Source of the DNA: a bacterium CG2_30_54_10
GTDB lineage: Bacteria > Muiribacteriota > Ozemobacteria > Ozemobacterales > Ozemobacteraceae
NCBI GenBank assembly: GCA_001872985.1
Contig: MNYA01000041.1
Span: 1 to 6,044, forward strand
Direction of reading: 5' to 3'
Length of the DNA: 6,044 nucleotides
Shown here: positions 1 to 6,044 of the stretch, piece by piece
Numbering within the stretch: the first letter of the stretch is position 1
Layout of the letters: each line of letters starts with the position of its first letter
Notes under the pieces: model-generated
Seen by the model: only the letters and a program-made list of their open reading frames with translations
The model's database searches: none
What the model was told of the DNA's origin: nothing
Translations under genes and position numbers: made by a program

Positions 1-185
1 GATAAGGAAATTCTTGAGAAAAATGCTCGGAATAAAATTCGTGTTCATCAGTGTTTACCCATCGTAGAAAAAATATTGGAGAAGCCAAAGTAGGCTTAAC
101 TAAGCACCATTCGCGCGTGCCCCCCATTATTGAGAAGATACTTCAGGGGCACTCGTTGATGATGCTGAATACAATTGGAGGAACC
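1..185. other. AT-rich leader upstream of the operon
   Basis: No gene can be called with confidence here. The first 60 bases are about 35% GC by hand count, well below the coding DNA that follows. Two forward frames are open from base 1 (one to TAG 91-93, one to TAG 65-67), so the tail of an upstream gene could reach in, but neither reads as a recognisable protein end. A short dyad, GCTTA-AC-TAAGC, lies at 94-105 and could be an operator. A TTGAGA at 14-19 followed by TAAAAT at 33-38 looks promoter-like, but the 13-base spacing is too short for a sigma-70 promoter. The operon promoter is probably in or upstream of this stretch but is not identified. Confidence 0.4.
177..181 (+). promoter_or_regulatory. 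Ribosome binding site of the FecR-like gene
   Basis: GGAGG lies four bases before the ATG at 186. It fixes the start there, even though the frame stays open upstream to an ATG at 51. The codons between 51 and 186 give no signal-peptide-like sequence, whereas the product begun at 186 opens with one. The third gene uses the same arrangement (purine-rich core, four-base spacer, ATG). Confidence 0.75.
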
Positions 186-863
186 ATGCAACGTTTTTCG
201 GTTTTTGCACTTTCGACTGTTCTGTTCTTTTTTCTCCTGGCTCCGGGCCTTCTCACCGCCGCAGATAAAGGCGTGTTCACGATTACCAAGGCCGAGGGGG
301 ATGTCTTGCACGTTGTTGACGGGCAAGCGCCAAAGCCGCTGAAAGCAGGCGACAAGGTCACTGGCGGCAGGCTTGCGGTCATGGAGGAGGGAAGCGCCGA
401 GGTCACCTTCCCCGATGGCAAATCCTATCCTGTTCCGCAGAACACCCTTCTCGCGCTTGATCCCAAGCTCCCCAACCTCGAGAATGCCTGCGCAGCCGCA
501 GGCGGAATTCGTGACCAGTCCGCTTTGATCCTCGTTCCCGGCGAAAACCAGGAACTTCCGGCCGGAAAGCCGTTCAAAGTATTTGTCGCGATCAACCCAT
601 CGGTGGTGAAAGAAACCGCTCTGGCTCTCTTCTCCGCAACGTTGGAAGACGTCCAATGCAAGAACGCCAAACGGCTCGCCGAGTTCAGCACGGACGGAAA
701 GAAAGAATCGAAACCCGGGAAAGGGGATTTCACGATTCATCAGTTCAAGGTACCGCAGGCGCCCGCCAAAGAAGGCGATTACAAGCTGTTCATCAAGACC
801 GTGGCGGGAACCGACTCGAAAAAAGTCGGAAAAGATCAGACCGTGGTCGTGGTCAAACCCTGA
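186..863 (+). CDS. Secreted FecR-like domain protein
   Basis: A 225-residue protein begun at ATG 186, chosen for its GGAGG site and immediate signal peptide. Residues 1-26 have a short basic start, a hydrophobic core rich in Phe and Leu, and a likely signal peptidase I site near LTAA|DKG, so the mature protein should be periplasmic. Residues about 30-90 fit the FecR-like pattern: a Gly-Asp-Val opening, then LKAGDKVTGGRLAV, then GSAEVTFPDGKSYPV, as in the beta-rich FecR fold. The C-terminal half (about 108-225) alternates beta-like stretches and ends in DYKLFIKTV and QTVVVVKP, suggesting an Ig-like sandwich; I do not recognise its family. Cys102 and Cys158 are its only mature cysteines and could form a disulfide. 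It lacks a TonB-system sigma-factor neighbour, so classical iron-siderophore signalling is unlikely. Its position before a CHASE2 receptor suggests a periplasmic accessory or ligand-binding partner, which is inference. Confidence 0.72.
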   Translation: MQRFSVFALSTVLFFFLLAPGLLTAADKGVFTITKAEGDVLHVVDGQAPKPLKAGDKVTGGRLAVMEEGSAEVTFPDGKSYPVPQNTLLALDPKLPNLENACAAAGGIRDQSALILVPGENQELPAGKPFKVFVAINPSVVKETALALFSATLEDVQCKNAKRLAEFSTDGKKESKPGKGDFTIHQFKVPQAPAKEGDYKLFIKTVAGTDSKKVGKDQTVVVVKP

Positions 864-869
864 CAGAAA

Positions 870-876
870 AAGGCGG
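870..876 (+). promoter_or_regulatory. Probable ribosome binding site for the cyclase gene
   Basis: AAGGCGG lies ten bases before an in-frame TTG at 887 and just after the FecR-like stop. It is a weaker site than those of the neighbouring genes and is the main support for a TTG start. The stronger GGAGGG at 935-940 directly abuts GTG 941 with no spacer and is 18 bases from ATG 959, so it fits neither of those starts well. Confidence 0.4.
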
Positions 877-886
877 AAACACGCTC

Positions 887-1600
887 TTGTCAGAAACGAC
901 CAGCCCCGCTTCCAAACCGGCCGGGGGCCAATTTGGAGGGGTGTGGTTTTTCCCGTGGATGATCGTTCTTTTGCTCCTCGGCTCCCTCGGCATTCCCTCT
1001 GACTGGAACCCCTTTTCAAAACACATCGAGGGAATGGAACTCTGGAGCTATGACCTTCGGATCCGCCTCCAGGGCGGCGTCCCGTTTTCTTCGGACAAAA
1101 TCGTGGTCGTGGCGATCGATGATAACAGCTTTGAAACCCTTGGGTCCAAACCGGCCACCAGACAAGATTCCAAATGGCCATTTCCAAACTCGTTCCATGC
1201 CCAGGTGGCGAAAAGGCTGACAGATTGGGGCGCCAGGGCGGTCGCGTTCGATCTTCTCAGCTTCGCGAATCCAAGCCGGCCGAGATACCAGGGTGAAGAT
1301 GAAGCCTTTGCCGATGTTTCGAGCCAGACGGGCCGTATGATCATCGCGGCCAAATTCGGAACAAAGAGCAAGGAGTCCTGGGACCTTGGTTTCCTTGGTA
1401 CAGAGATTATGAGCGAGGTCTGGACAACCCCGGCAAGCGTATTCAGACAGGTCCCACGCGGGTATATCAACTTCCCCCTGGAAGTGAACGACACGGTTCG
1501 GCGGTATCTTCCCTATTACTGGCGGATGGCGGTGAAACCCATCAATCCGTTCGCCATCGAAACGCTCAAGATCGCTTCCTGCCCGGGCATCGCGACCTGA
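887..1600 (+). CDS. CHASE2 adenylate cyclase, N-terminal part (frameshifted)
   Basis: This is the 5' part of the cyclase gene: 237 residues from a proposed TTG start, ending at a premature TGA (1598-1600). The frame is open back to an ATG at 656, but that stretch overlaps the FecR-like gene and reads as low-complexity basic sequence, so it is rejected. Residues 19-36 form one membrane helix (FFPWMIVLLLLGSLGI). From about residue 45 the sequence is a CHASE2 sensor domain, an extracytoplasmic ligand-sensing module: LWSYDLRIRLQGG, then DKIVVVAIDDNSFETLG, WPFPNSFHAQVAKRL, GARAVAFDLL, and RGYINFPLEVNDTVRRYLP. The domain stops at PFAIETLK, about 75 residues short of its end. The missing end is encoded immediately downstream in the -1 frame (see 1639-3060). 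An intact gene would cover 887-3060 and make about 724 residues. As written, this fragment would leave a truncated membrane-anchored sensor with no output domain. Confidence 0.75.
   Translation: MSETTSPASKPAGGQFGGVWFFPWMIVLLLLGSLGIPSDWNPFSKHIEGMELWSYDLRIRLQGGVPFSSDKIVVVAIDDNSFETLGSKPATRQDSKWPFPNSFHAQVAKRLTDWGARAVAFDLLSFANPSRPRYQGEDEAFADVSSQTGRMIIAAKFGTKSKESWDLGFLGTEIMSEVWTTPASVFRQVPRGYINFPLEVNDTVRRYLPYYWRMAVKPINPFAIETLKIASCPGIAT
1560..1599 (+). other. Frameshift site within the CHASE2 domain
   Basis: Before this interval the CHASE2 signature is in the frame of TTG 887 (PFAIETL). After it, the signature continues in the frame one base earlier (FLPGHRDLTLAP, then ALVYFPFVHP), which runs without a stop to 3060. 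The change equals loss of one base (or gain of two). The exact position cannot be fixed because both frames are open across the interval. Candidates are the CTCAAGATC stretch near 1565-1573 and the GCCCGGGC run at 1581-1588. No X-XXY-YYZ slippery heptamer is in register, so programmed -1 frameshifting is not supported. Confidence 0.8.
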
Positions 1601-1638
1601 CGCTCGCCCCAACAGCGGTAGGCACCCCTCCGGCGCTG

Positions 1639-3060
1639 GTGTATTTCCCGTTCGTTCATCCGCAGGAGATTGCCCGAAGCATCATTCCATATTGGCAGGT
1701 GCTTTTGGCCTCTAACACCACGGCCTCGGACGCGATTTCCTGGAAAGATCTCGAGGAGCGGGTGAAAGACCGGATCGTCCTGGTGGGCCCGACCTTCATC
1801 GAATCGCAAGATTTCTTCGCGCATCCGTTCGCCTTGTCGGGCAACCTGACCAGGATCCCGGGAGTGTTTCTGCACGCGATGGTTGCAAATTCGGCCTTCC
1901 TCCCGAAAACCGTGTATCGCCTTCCCCGAGCCTGGGAACAGATCATCGCATCGGCATTCCTGGTTACAGGCCTGGTATTGTCATGGGTCTTGTCCCCCGC
2001 CATCGGCTTTATGGCGTTCCTGCTCTTATCGGGGCTGTATGTTGCGGCCGGGGTTGGTCTGTTCAGCAGAAATCTCATCTGGATTCCCCTCGCGGCGCCC
2101 CTGTTTTCTTCGGCCATTGCCCTGATTCCAAACCTGGCCGTGCGGTTGCTCGATTCCGAGCGGAAGCGCGTCATGGTCAAAGATCTGTTTTCAAAATATG
2201 TTTCCGCCGATGTCCTTGAACACGTTCAGGCCCATCCCGAGTTGCTGAAACTCGAAGGTGAGCGGCGGGAAGTGACCGTTTTTTTCTCTGACCTGAAGGG
2301 ATTCACCACGATTTCCGAGACGATGACCCCGGAAAAGCTTTCCCAGATCATGAATGATTACCTCACCCCGATGACCGAGATCATCATGTACCACCAGGGA
2401 TATCTCGACAAGTACATCGGCGATGCGATCATGGCCGTCTTCGGGGCTCCGATGTCCGACCCGGAACACGCTCTGCATGCCTGCCTCGCAGCAGTGAAGC
2501 AGCGAAACCGTCTCCGCAAGCTGGCGAAGGAACTCGAAGAGGCATGCGGGGTGAAGGTGAGCGCCCGGATGGGCGTCAACAGCGGGATGGTCTGCGCCGG
2601 CAACATGGGCTCAAAGGACCGCTTCCAGTATACCGTCATGGGCGACGTGGTCAACCAGGCATCACGATTCGAGGGCGCCAACAAGATTTTCGGCTCGGTC
2701 ATCATGATCGGCGAGGGGACCTTTGTCGCCGCCCAAGATCGTATCATCGCGAGAAAGCTCGCACACCTCACGGTCAAAGGAAAAACACAGGCGGTCGTCG
2801 TCTACGAACTTCTCGAGGTCAAAGCAATTTGTTCGGAAGCCGAGGCAGCTTCATTGTCGGCGTTGTGCCAGTCCTTCAACCAAGCGATGGAAGCATTCTT
2901 CAAAGGTGATATCAACGAGGCGGCGGCGCAGTTCGATGCGATTCTCGCCACGCACCCCGATGACGGGCCTTCCCGATTCTACCTCGACGACTGCCGCGGA
3001 CTTCTCGCGCAAGGCAAGCCTGCATCCTTCACGGGCGGCATCAAACTCGATTCCAAGTAA
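1639..3060 (+). CDS. CHASE2 adenylate cyclase, C-terminal catalytic part
   Basis: This is the 3' part of the cyclase gene. GTG 1639 is only the first nominal start in the frame; it has no ribosome binding site, and coding resemblance continues upstream to about 1570, so it is not a true start. Numbered from that GTG, residues 1-90 finish CHASE2 (KDRIVLVGPTF, FFAHPFAL, IPGVFLHAMVANSAFL). Three membrane helices follow at about 101-118, 121-141 and 146-165. The cytoplasmic class III cyclase domain starts near 205. Metal-binding Asp218 lies in FFSDLKGFT and Asp262 in YIGDAIMAVFGAP. Lys258 and Thr332 (QYTVMGD) are the adenine-selecting pair of class IIIb enzymes. Asn339 and Arg343 (NQASRFEG) are the transition-state residues. 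All are present, so the domain should convert ATP to cAMP, probably as a dimer. Residues about 408-455 resemble a single TPR (AAAQFDAILATHPDD). The intact protein would be an inner-membrane receptor cyclase. Confidence 0.85.
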   Translation: MYFPFVHPQEIARSIIPYWQVLLASNTTASDAISWKDLEERVKDRIVLVGPTFIESQDFFAHPFALSGNLTRIPGVFLHAMVANSAFLPKTVYRLPRAWEQIIASAFLVTGLVLSWVLSPAIGFMAFLLLSGLYVAAGVGLFSRNLIWIPLAAPLFSSAIALIPNLAVRLLDSERKRVMVKDLFSKYVSADVLEHVQAHPELLKLEGERREVTVFFSDLKGFTTISETMTPEKLSQIMNDYLTPMTEIIMYHQGYLDKYIGDAIMAVFGAPMSDPEHALHACLAAVKQRNRLRKLAKELEEACGVKVSARMGVNSGMVCAGNMGSKDRFQYTVMGDVVNQASRFEGANKIFGSVIMIGEGTFVAAQDRIIARKLAHLTVKGKTQAVVVYELLEVKAICSEAEAASLSALCQSFNQAMEAFFKGDINEAAAQFDAILATHPDDGPSRFYLDDCRGLLAQGKPASFTGGIKLDSK

Positions 3061-3069
3061 CCTACCGAC

Positions 3070-3075
3070 GGAGGG
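3070..3075 (+). promoter_or_regulatory. Ribosome binding site of the TPR-CHAT gene
   Basis: GGAGGG sits four bases before ATG 3080, in the 19-base gap after the cyclase stop. It decides the start: the same frame is open back to 2723, but that extension lies entirely over the cyclase coding sequence, and the product from 3080 opens with a clear signal peptide. Confidence 0.8.
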
Positions 3076-3079
3076 TTCC

Positions 3080-5809
3080 ATGAAAGGCTTTTCCCTGATT
3101 CCGGTCGCGTTCCTGCTCGCCATTTTTTCGCTCTTTTTTCTGCCGGGGGCCGGCGCCCAGACCGCGGAGAGCGTCGAAGGCATGGGGTTTCTCCAGGTCG
3201 AGAGGAAGTATGAAGCCCTCCAGGCGCAGCTTCTGTATTGCTCTCCCGCAGAAAGGTACAGCATTCTACGGGAACGTGACATCTTCAAATCCCTCCTTGA
3301 AAAATTCCGGTATCTCAACAACGCTTCGTTGGGCTCGATAAAGACTGCGCTCGATGTTGAGAGGGCTTATCTGAATTTTCTTTCAGATAAGAAACTCGAC
3401 GGGTTGATCGACAATTTTCAGACGATCATCGATTTGAAAAAGGTTGAAGCCTCCGATCTCGCCCAATTTTACACCGCGTCAACTTATCTCCTCTTCGCGC
3501 TTCATGACAGCCAGAAAGCGCTCACCACCGCCCAGATCGGGATCTCCAAGGCGGACGACCTGATCGGTGCGGGGAAACTCGATGTTGGGGCTCCTGGCGA
3601 TTGCCAGACCATTTTCGAGCGTTGCAGGCTGCTGAAAGCGAAGGCGCAGGCCTATGCAATGATGGACCGGGTCGATGAGGCCAAGGCGGCAGCGGACGAG
3701 ATGATGGCATCGCTCTCGGCGTCGCTGACCCACCCGGTTTTTTCCGGAGGATGGAAGTTCCCGACGAACTACGGGTTCATCACTCTTTTTCCTCTCACCA
3801 TCCAGTGCGTTGTGCAGGCCGCCTTTCGCGCTGGGGCGGAGGATGCGGTGAAAGAGCTCCTTCCTTGGGTCGAACAAGCCCTCGCTTCGCAAACGGCCCT
3901 GCTCGAGACGGTCGGAGCAAAACTTTCGAACATGGGACAGATGATGGAAAACTACAAACGGATCGGCGTCCAGGCCAGGGGTGAAGCCCTTCTGCTGGCA
4001 GGGAAGGCAGCTGACGCGCTCAAGGTTTTCGAATCCTGCAAAATAGACCCATCGCTGGATCTGAAAGTGCATGCCTACATGATGTTCTTCCTGATGCCGA
4101 AAGCCAAAGCCATGGCAGAAGTCGGCCGCAAGACCGAAGCTTTGAAGATCCTTTCGGACCTGAGGACGGCCGCCAAGGGATTCAGTGCCGGAAATTTCCT
4201 CTACGTGTACAAGTGGCTTCCCCCATACGTTCACGGGGAAATGCTGGAGAAAACCGGCGATCCTGTCCAGGCCGTCGAGGCCTATAAAGAGTCCATCGCG
4301 AGTATCCGCGGAATCTACGGCAACATCTCGCTGGCCTCCACCCGCAGGGAAATCCAGAAAGAGACCGACAAGATCTATTCCCGCCTGGTGAGACTTTTGC
4401 TGGATCAAGGAAAAACCGAAGAAGCGCTCCAGTTCCTCGAGGAGTCCTACGGAAAAAGCCTGGTCGATCTGTTCGAGGATGTGTTGAAAGATCCCAGACG
4501 CGAGTGGCCGAAAGAGTTCAAAGACAAAGCCGAGAAGCTCAAGCAAGAACTTTGGAAACTCGAACAGGATGATTCCGGGCCGGCCACGGGCCCAAACGGG
4601 GAAATGAAACAAACCCGGGACCTTTCCCCGAAAGCGGTCGAAACGCGCCGTTCTTTGAGGCTCGAACTTCGCTCGAAATACGAGCAGGTCGTGCGCGAGG
4701 CAGCAAGAGTGACGGTTGAAAAGAGGAAAGCCGGCGAAGCGGTCGGGCTCCTGGCGTGTTCCCGTGAGTCCATGGCCGGAAAGACCCATCGTTTCCAAGA
4801 GCTGGTCAAAACCCCGGTTGTCACCTCGGTGATCTTTCTCGTTTCTGAAGACCCCTGTTACGCGCTCATCCTGGGGAACGGCAAAAGCCAGGTCATCAGG
4901 CTCCCCCAGAAAGCCGCGAAGATCAGGAGCCTTTCAGCCCGGTTCAGAAATGCCGTTGTATCGAACAAGAAAGACTGGAAGAAATCCGGTTCGGAACTGT
5001 ATGCCGCCATTTTTCAGCCCCTGGAGTCAGGCTTGGCGGGCTTGACAAGGGTGCTTATCATTCCTGACGGGATGCTCTGGTATGTCCCGTTCGCGGCCCT
5101 GGTCGATGGATCTGGGAAAGCGTTCTGCGAGAAATTCTCGTTCGGAATCGTTTCCGGAATCCCGCTGGCCGCGAACCTTCTCGAATCCGGCAGGAAGGCC
5201 GACCGGCCCAAAACGCCATCGCTTCTGGTCTTGGCAGACCCCGACGGGTCACTTCCCTCAGCGAAGGTCGAGGGAGAAACAGTCTCCAAGCTTGCTTCAG
5301 GCGCTGGCTCATGGAAATCCAATTCGCTCAGCAACAGAGAGGCGACAGAGACAGCGTTCAGGAAAAAAGCGTGCAGCCCTGATGTCTACGCTCTTCATTT
5401 CGCGACACATGGGATCCTCGACGAGTCGAATCCGTTTTCCTCTTTCCTCCTGCTTTCGCCCACCACTGAAGACGACGGTCATCTGGAGATTTTCGAGATC
5501 GCCAACGAGCTCAACCTGTCGAACATCTCACTGGCGGTGTTGTCAGCCTGCAACACCGCGATGGGAACTGTTTCCGGCGGGAACGAGGTGATCTGCATGC
5601 AGCAGGCGTTCCATGAATCGGGCGTTCCCCATGTCCTGGCCTCCCTTTGGGAAGTCTCTGACGATGCCACTTCCAGGCTCATGAGCTGTTTCTACACGAA
5701 TGTCTTCGGAGGAAAATCGACGGGGGATTCTCTTTCCCAGGCAATCAAGGAATTGATCGCGGAGAGCCCTTCGAAATGGGCCGCTTTCCAGGTGTACGGG
5801 CTTCCCTGA
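3080..5809 (+). CDS. Secreted TPR-CHAT caspase-like peptidase
   Basis: A 909-residue protein with an intact frame. Residues 1-26 are a signal peptide with a classical cleavage site (AGA|QT), so it should act in the periplasm or outside the cell. Residues about 30-450 are helical and TPR-like, for example LAGKAADALKVFE, TGDPVQAVEAYKESI and LLDQGKTEEALQFLEESYG. GKSLVDLFEDV near 457 is the usual lead-in to a CHAT domain. A charged, coiled-coil-like linker spans about 470-560. The CHAT domain (about 575-909) shows IIPDGMLWYVPFAAL near 660-675, catalytic His777 in HFATHG, catalytic Cys824 in LSACNTAMG, then GGNEVICMQQAFHESGVPHV, SLWEVSDDATS, and the terminal WAAFQVYGLP. CHAT domains are clan CD cysteine peptidases related to caspases and separase, with TPRs usually serving as the partner-binding arm. 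Both dyad residues are present, so activity is likely; the substrate is unknown. It follows the cyclase by 19 bases, implying co-expression. Confidence 0.88.
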   Translation: MKGFSLIPVAFLLAIFSLFFLPGAGAQTAESVEGMGFLQVERKYEALQAQLLYCSPAERYSILRERDIFKSLLEKFRYLNNASLGSIKTALDVERAYLNFLSDKKLDGLIDNFQTIIDLKKVEASDLAQFYTASTYLLFALHDSQKALTTAQIGISKADDLIGAGKLDVGAPGDCQTIFERCRLLKAKAQAYAMMDRVDEAKAAADEMMASLSASLTHPVFSGGWKFPTNYGFITLFPLTIQCVVQAAFRAGAEDAVKELLPWVEQALASQTALLETVGAKLSNMGQMMENYKRIGVQARGEALLLAGKAADALKVFESCKIDPSLDLKVHAYMMFFLMPKAKAMAEVGRKTEALKILSDLRTAAKGFSAGNFLYVYKWLPPYVHGEMLEKTGDPVQAVEAYKESIASIRGIYGNISLASTRREIQKETDKIYSRLVRLLLDQGKTEEALQFLEESYGKSLVDLFEDVLKDPRREWPKEFKDKAEKLKQELWKLEQDDSGPATGPNGEMKQTRDLSPKAVETRRSLRLELRSKYEQVVREAARVTVEKRKAGEAVGLLACSRESMAGKTHRFQELVKTPVVTSVIFLVSEDPCYALILGNGKSQVIRLPQKAAKIRSLSARFRNAVVSNKKDWKKSGSELYAAIFQPLESGLAGLTRVLIIPDGMLWYVPFAALVDGSGKAFCEKFSFGIVSGIPLAANLLESGRKADRPKTPSLLVLADPDGSLPSAKVEGETVSKLASGAGSWKSNSLSNREATETAFRKKACSPDVYALHFATHGILDESNPFSSFLLLSPTTEDDGHLEIFEIANELNLSNISLAVLSACNTAMGTVSGGNEVICMQQAFHESGVPHVLASLWEVSDDATSRLMSCFYTNVFGGKSTGDSLSQAIKELIAESPSKWAAFQVYGLP

Positions 5810-5841
5810 AACGACGATCTGTTTGAAAATCCGGTTTCTGA
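5810..5841. other. Gap after the TPR-CHAT gene, no terminator seen
   Basis: No stable GC-rich hairpin followed by a T-run occurs between the TGA at 5807-5809 and the transposase remnant. The only pairing, GAAAC (5808-5812) with GTTTC (5834-5838), is five base pairs with a long loop. Where the operon ends is therefore not visible. Confidence 0.4.
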
Positions 5842-5955
5842 ATCTTTGAACATGTCGAGGCCGATGAAACCTACATCGGTGGACGCGCCCGCGGCAAAGG
5901 GAGGGGCGTCCACGACATGGTACTCGCGGCAGGCCTGGTCGCCTACAGTTTTTGA
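5842..5955 (+). pseudogene. IS1595/ISXO2-type transposase fragment
   Basis: Between an upstream in-frame TGA (5839-5841) and a stop at 5953-5955 lie 37 codons. They contain VEADETYIGGRARGKGRG followed by GVHDMVLAAGLVAYSF. The first block matches the start of the catalytic domain of IS1595-family (ISXO2-like) transposases, where VEVDETYIGG plus a basic stretch carries the first Asp of the acidic triad. The second block loosely matches the following strand, usually ending in GLVER-type sequence. There is no start codon context, no N-terminal zinc ribbon, and no remaining catalytic residues; intact family members are several times longer. This is a relic cut at both ends, too small to be functional. 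The identification rests on one short motif. Confidence 0.65.
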
Positions 5956-5979
5956 ATAGGCGCCGATCTGCGAGAAAAT

Positions 5980-6029
5980 TCGATTTCCTTTGGCACCACG
6001 CCTCGATTCCTCAGATTGATGGAAATCGA
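5980..6029. repeat. Inverted repeat with 9-bp arms
   Basis: TCGATTTCC at 5980-5988 is the perfect reverse complement of GGAAATCGA at 6021-6029, with 32 bases between. A second pair, TCGATTC (6003-6009) and GAATCGA (6038-6044), interleaves with it. The loop is too long and the stem too AT-rich for a standard terminator. The repeats could be operator half-sites, or remnants near an insertion-element end; the function is unknown. Confidence 0.3.
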
Positions 6030-6044
6030 GTAATGGCGAATCGA

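Noticed and set aside
14..38. Sigma-70 promoter TTGAGA / TAAAAT
   Set aside because: The 13-base spacer is too short for a functional pair.
51..185. N-terminal extension of the FecR-like gene to ATG 51
   Set aside because: It has no ribosome binding site, non-protein-like AT-rich sequence, and would bury the signal peptide; ATG 186 has a strong site.
96..1187. Long minus-strand open frame across the first two genes
   Set aside because: It lies opposite two genes with recognisable domains, and its translation is rich in Arg, Gly and Phe with no family resemblance; it is a by-product of GC-rich codon use.
1500..1600. Programmed -1 ribosomal frameshift
   Set aside because: No slippery heptamer lies in the zero frame between the last good CHASE2 codon and the stop, and no obvious stimulatory hairpin is adjacent.
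2723..3079. N-terminal extension of the TPR-CHAT gene over the cyclase gene
   Set aside because: The stretch is out of frame with intact cyclase coding and reads as Ser/Arg-rich noise; ATG 3080 has GGAGGG and a signal peptide.
3479..4798. 439-codon minus-strand open frame opposite the TPR region
   Set aside because: It has no recognisable domain or signal and fully overlaps the TPR-CHAT gene, whose sense-strand reading is clear.
1..6044. CRISPR array, tRNA, rRNA or gasdermin gene near the CHAT protease
   Set aside because: No regularly spaced repeats, no tRNA- or rRNA-like sequence, and no small pore-forming-like gene are visible; the neighbours are the FecR-like and cyclase genes.

Overview
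The window carries a compact, co-directional (+) three-gene cluster whose products all look membrane- or periplasm-directed. In order they are a small secreted FecR-like protein (186-863), a CHASE2-sensor class III adenylate cyclase (887-3060) and a secreted TPR-CHAT caspase-like peptidase (3080-5809). The gaps are only 23 and 19 bases, so a single operon is likely. The host is a Gram-negative-type bacterium with fairly GC-rich coding DNA, because two proteins carry Sec signal peptides and the sensor is a classic inner-membrane receptor. I cannot name the taxon. This domain mix (FecR, CHASE2-cyclase, TPR-CHAT) is familiar from signalling-rich lineages such as deltaproteobacteria-like groups and cyanobacteria.

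Region by region: 1-185 is an AT-rich leader (first 60 bases about 35% GC by hand count) with no convincing promoter. It ends in a strong ribosome binding site for the FecR-like gene. The cyclase gene is broken by a one-base frame change near 1560-1599, inside the periplasmic CHASE2 domain. Upstream sequence encodes the first membrane helix and most of CHASE2. Downstream sequence encodes the end of CHASE2, three membrane helices, a cyclase domain with every expected catalytic residue, and a short TPR-like tail. The third gene is intact: signal peptide, long helical TPR-type region, charged linker, and a CHAT domain with the His-Cys dyad. The last 235 bases hold a decayed fragment of an IS1595/ISXO2-type transposase and a short inverted repeat.

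Inferred logic: the CHASE2 receptor would sense something in the periplasm and make cAMP in the cytoplasm. The FecR-like protein and the TPR-CHAT peptidase would share the periplasm with the sensor domain, as possible partner and protease. This is a hypothesis from gene order and domain content. The frameshift means the cyclase may be inactive in this strain, or the base may have been lost in sequencing or assembly.
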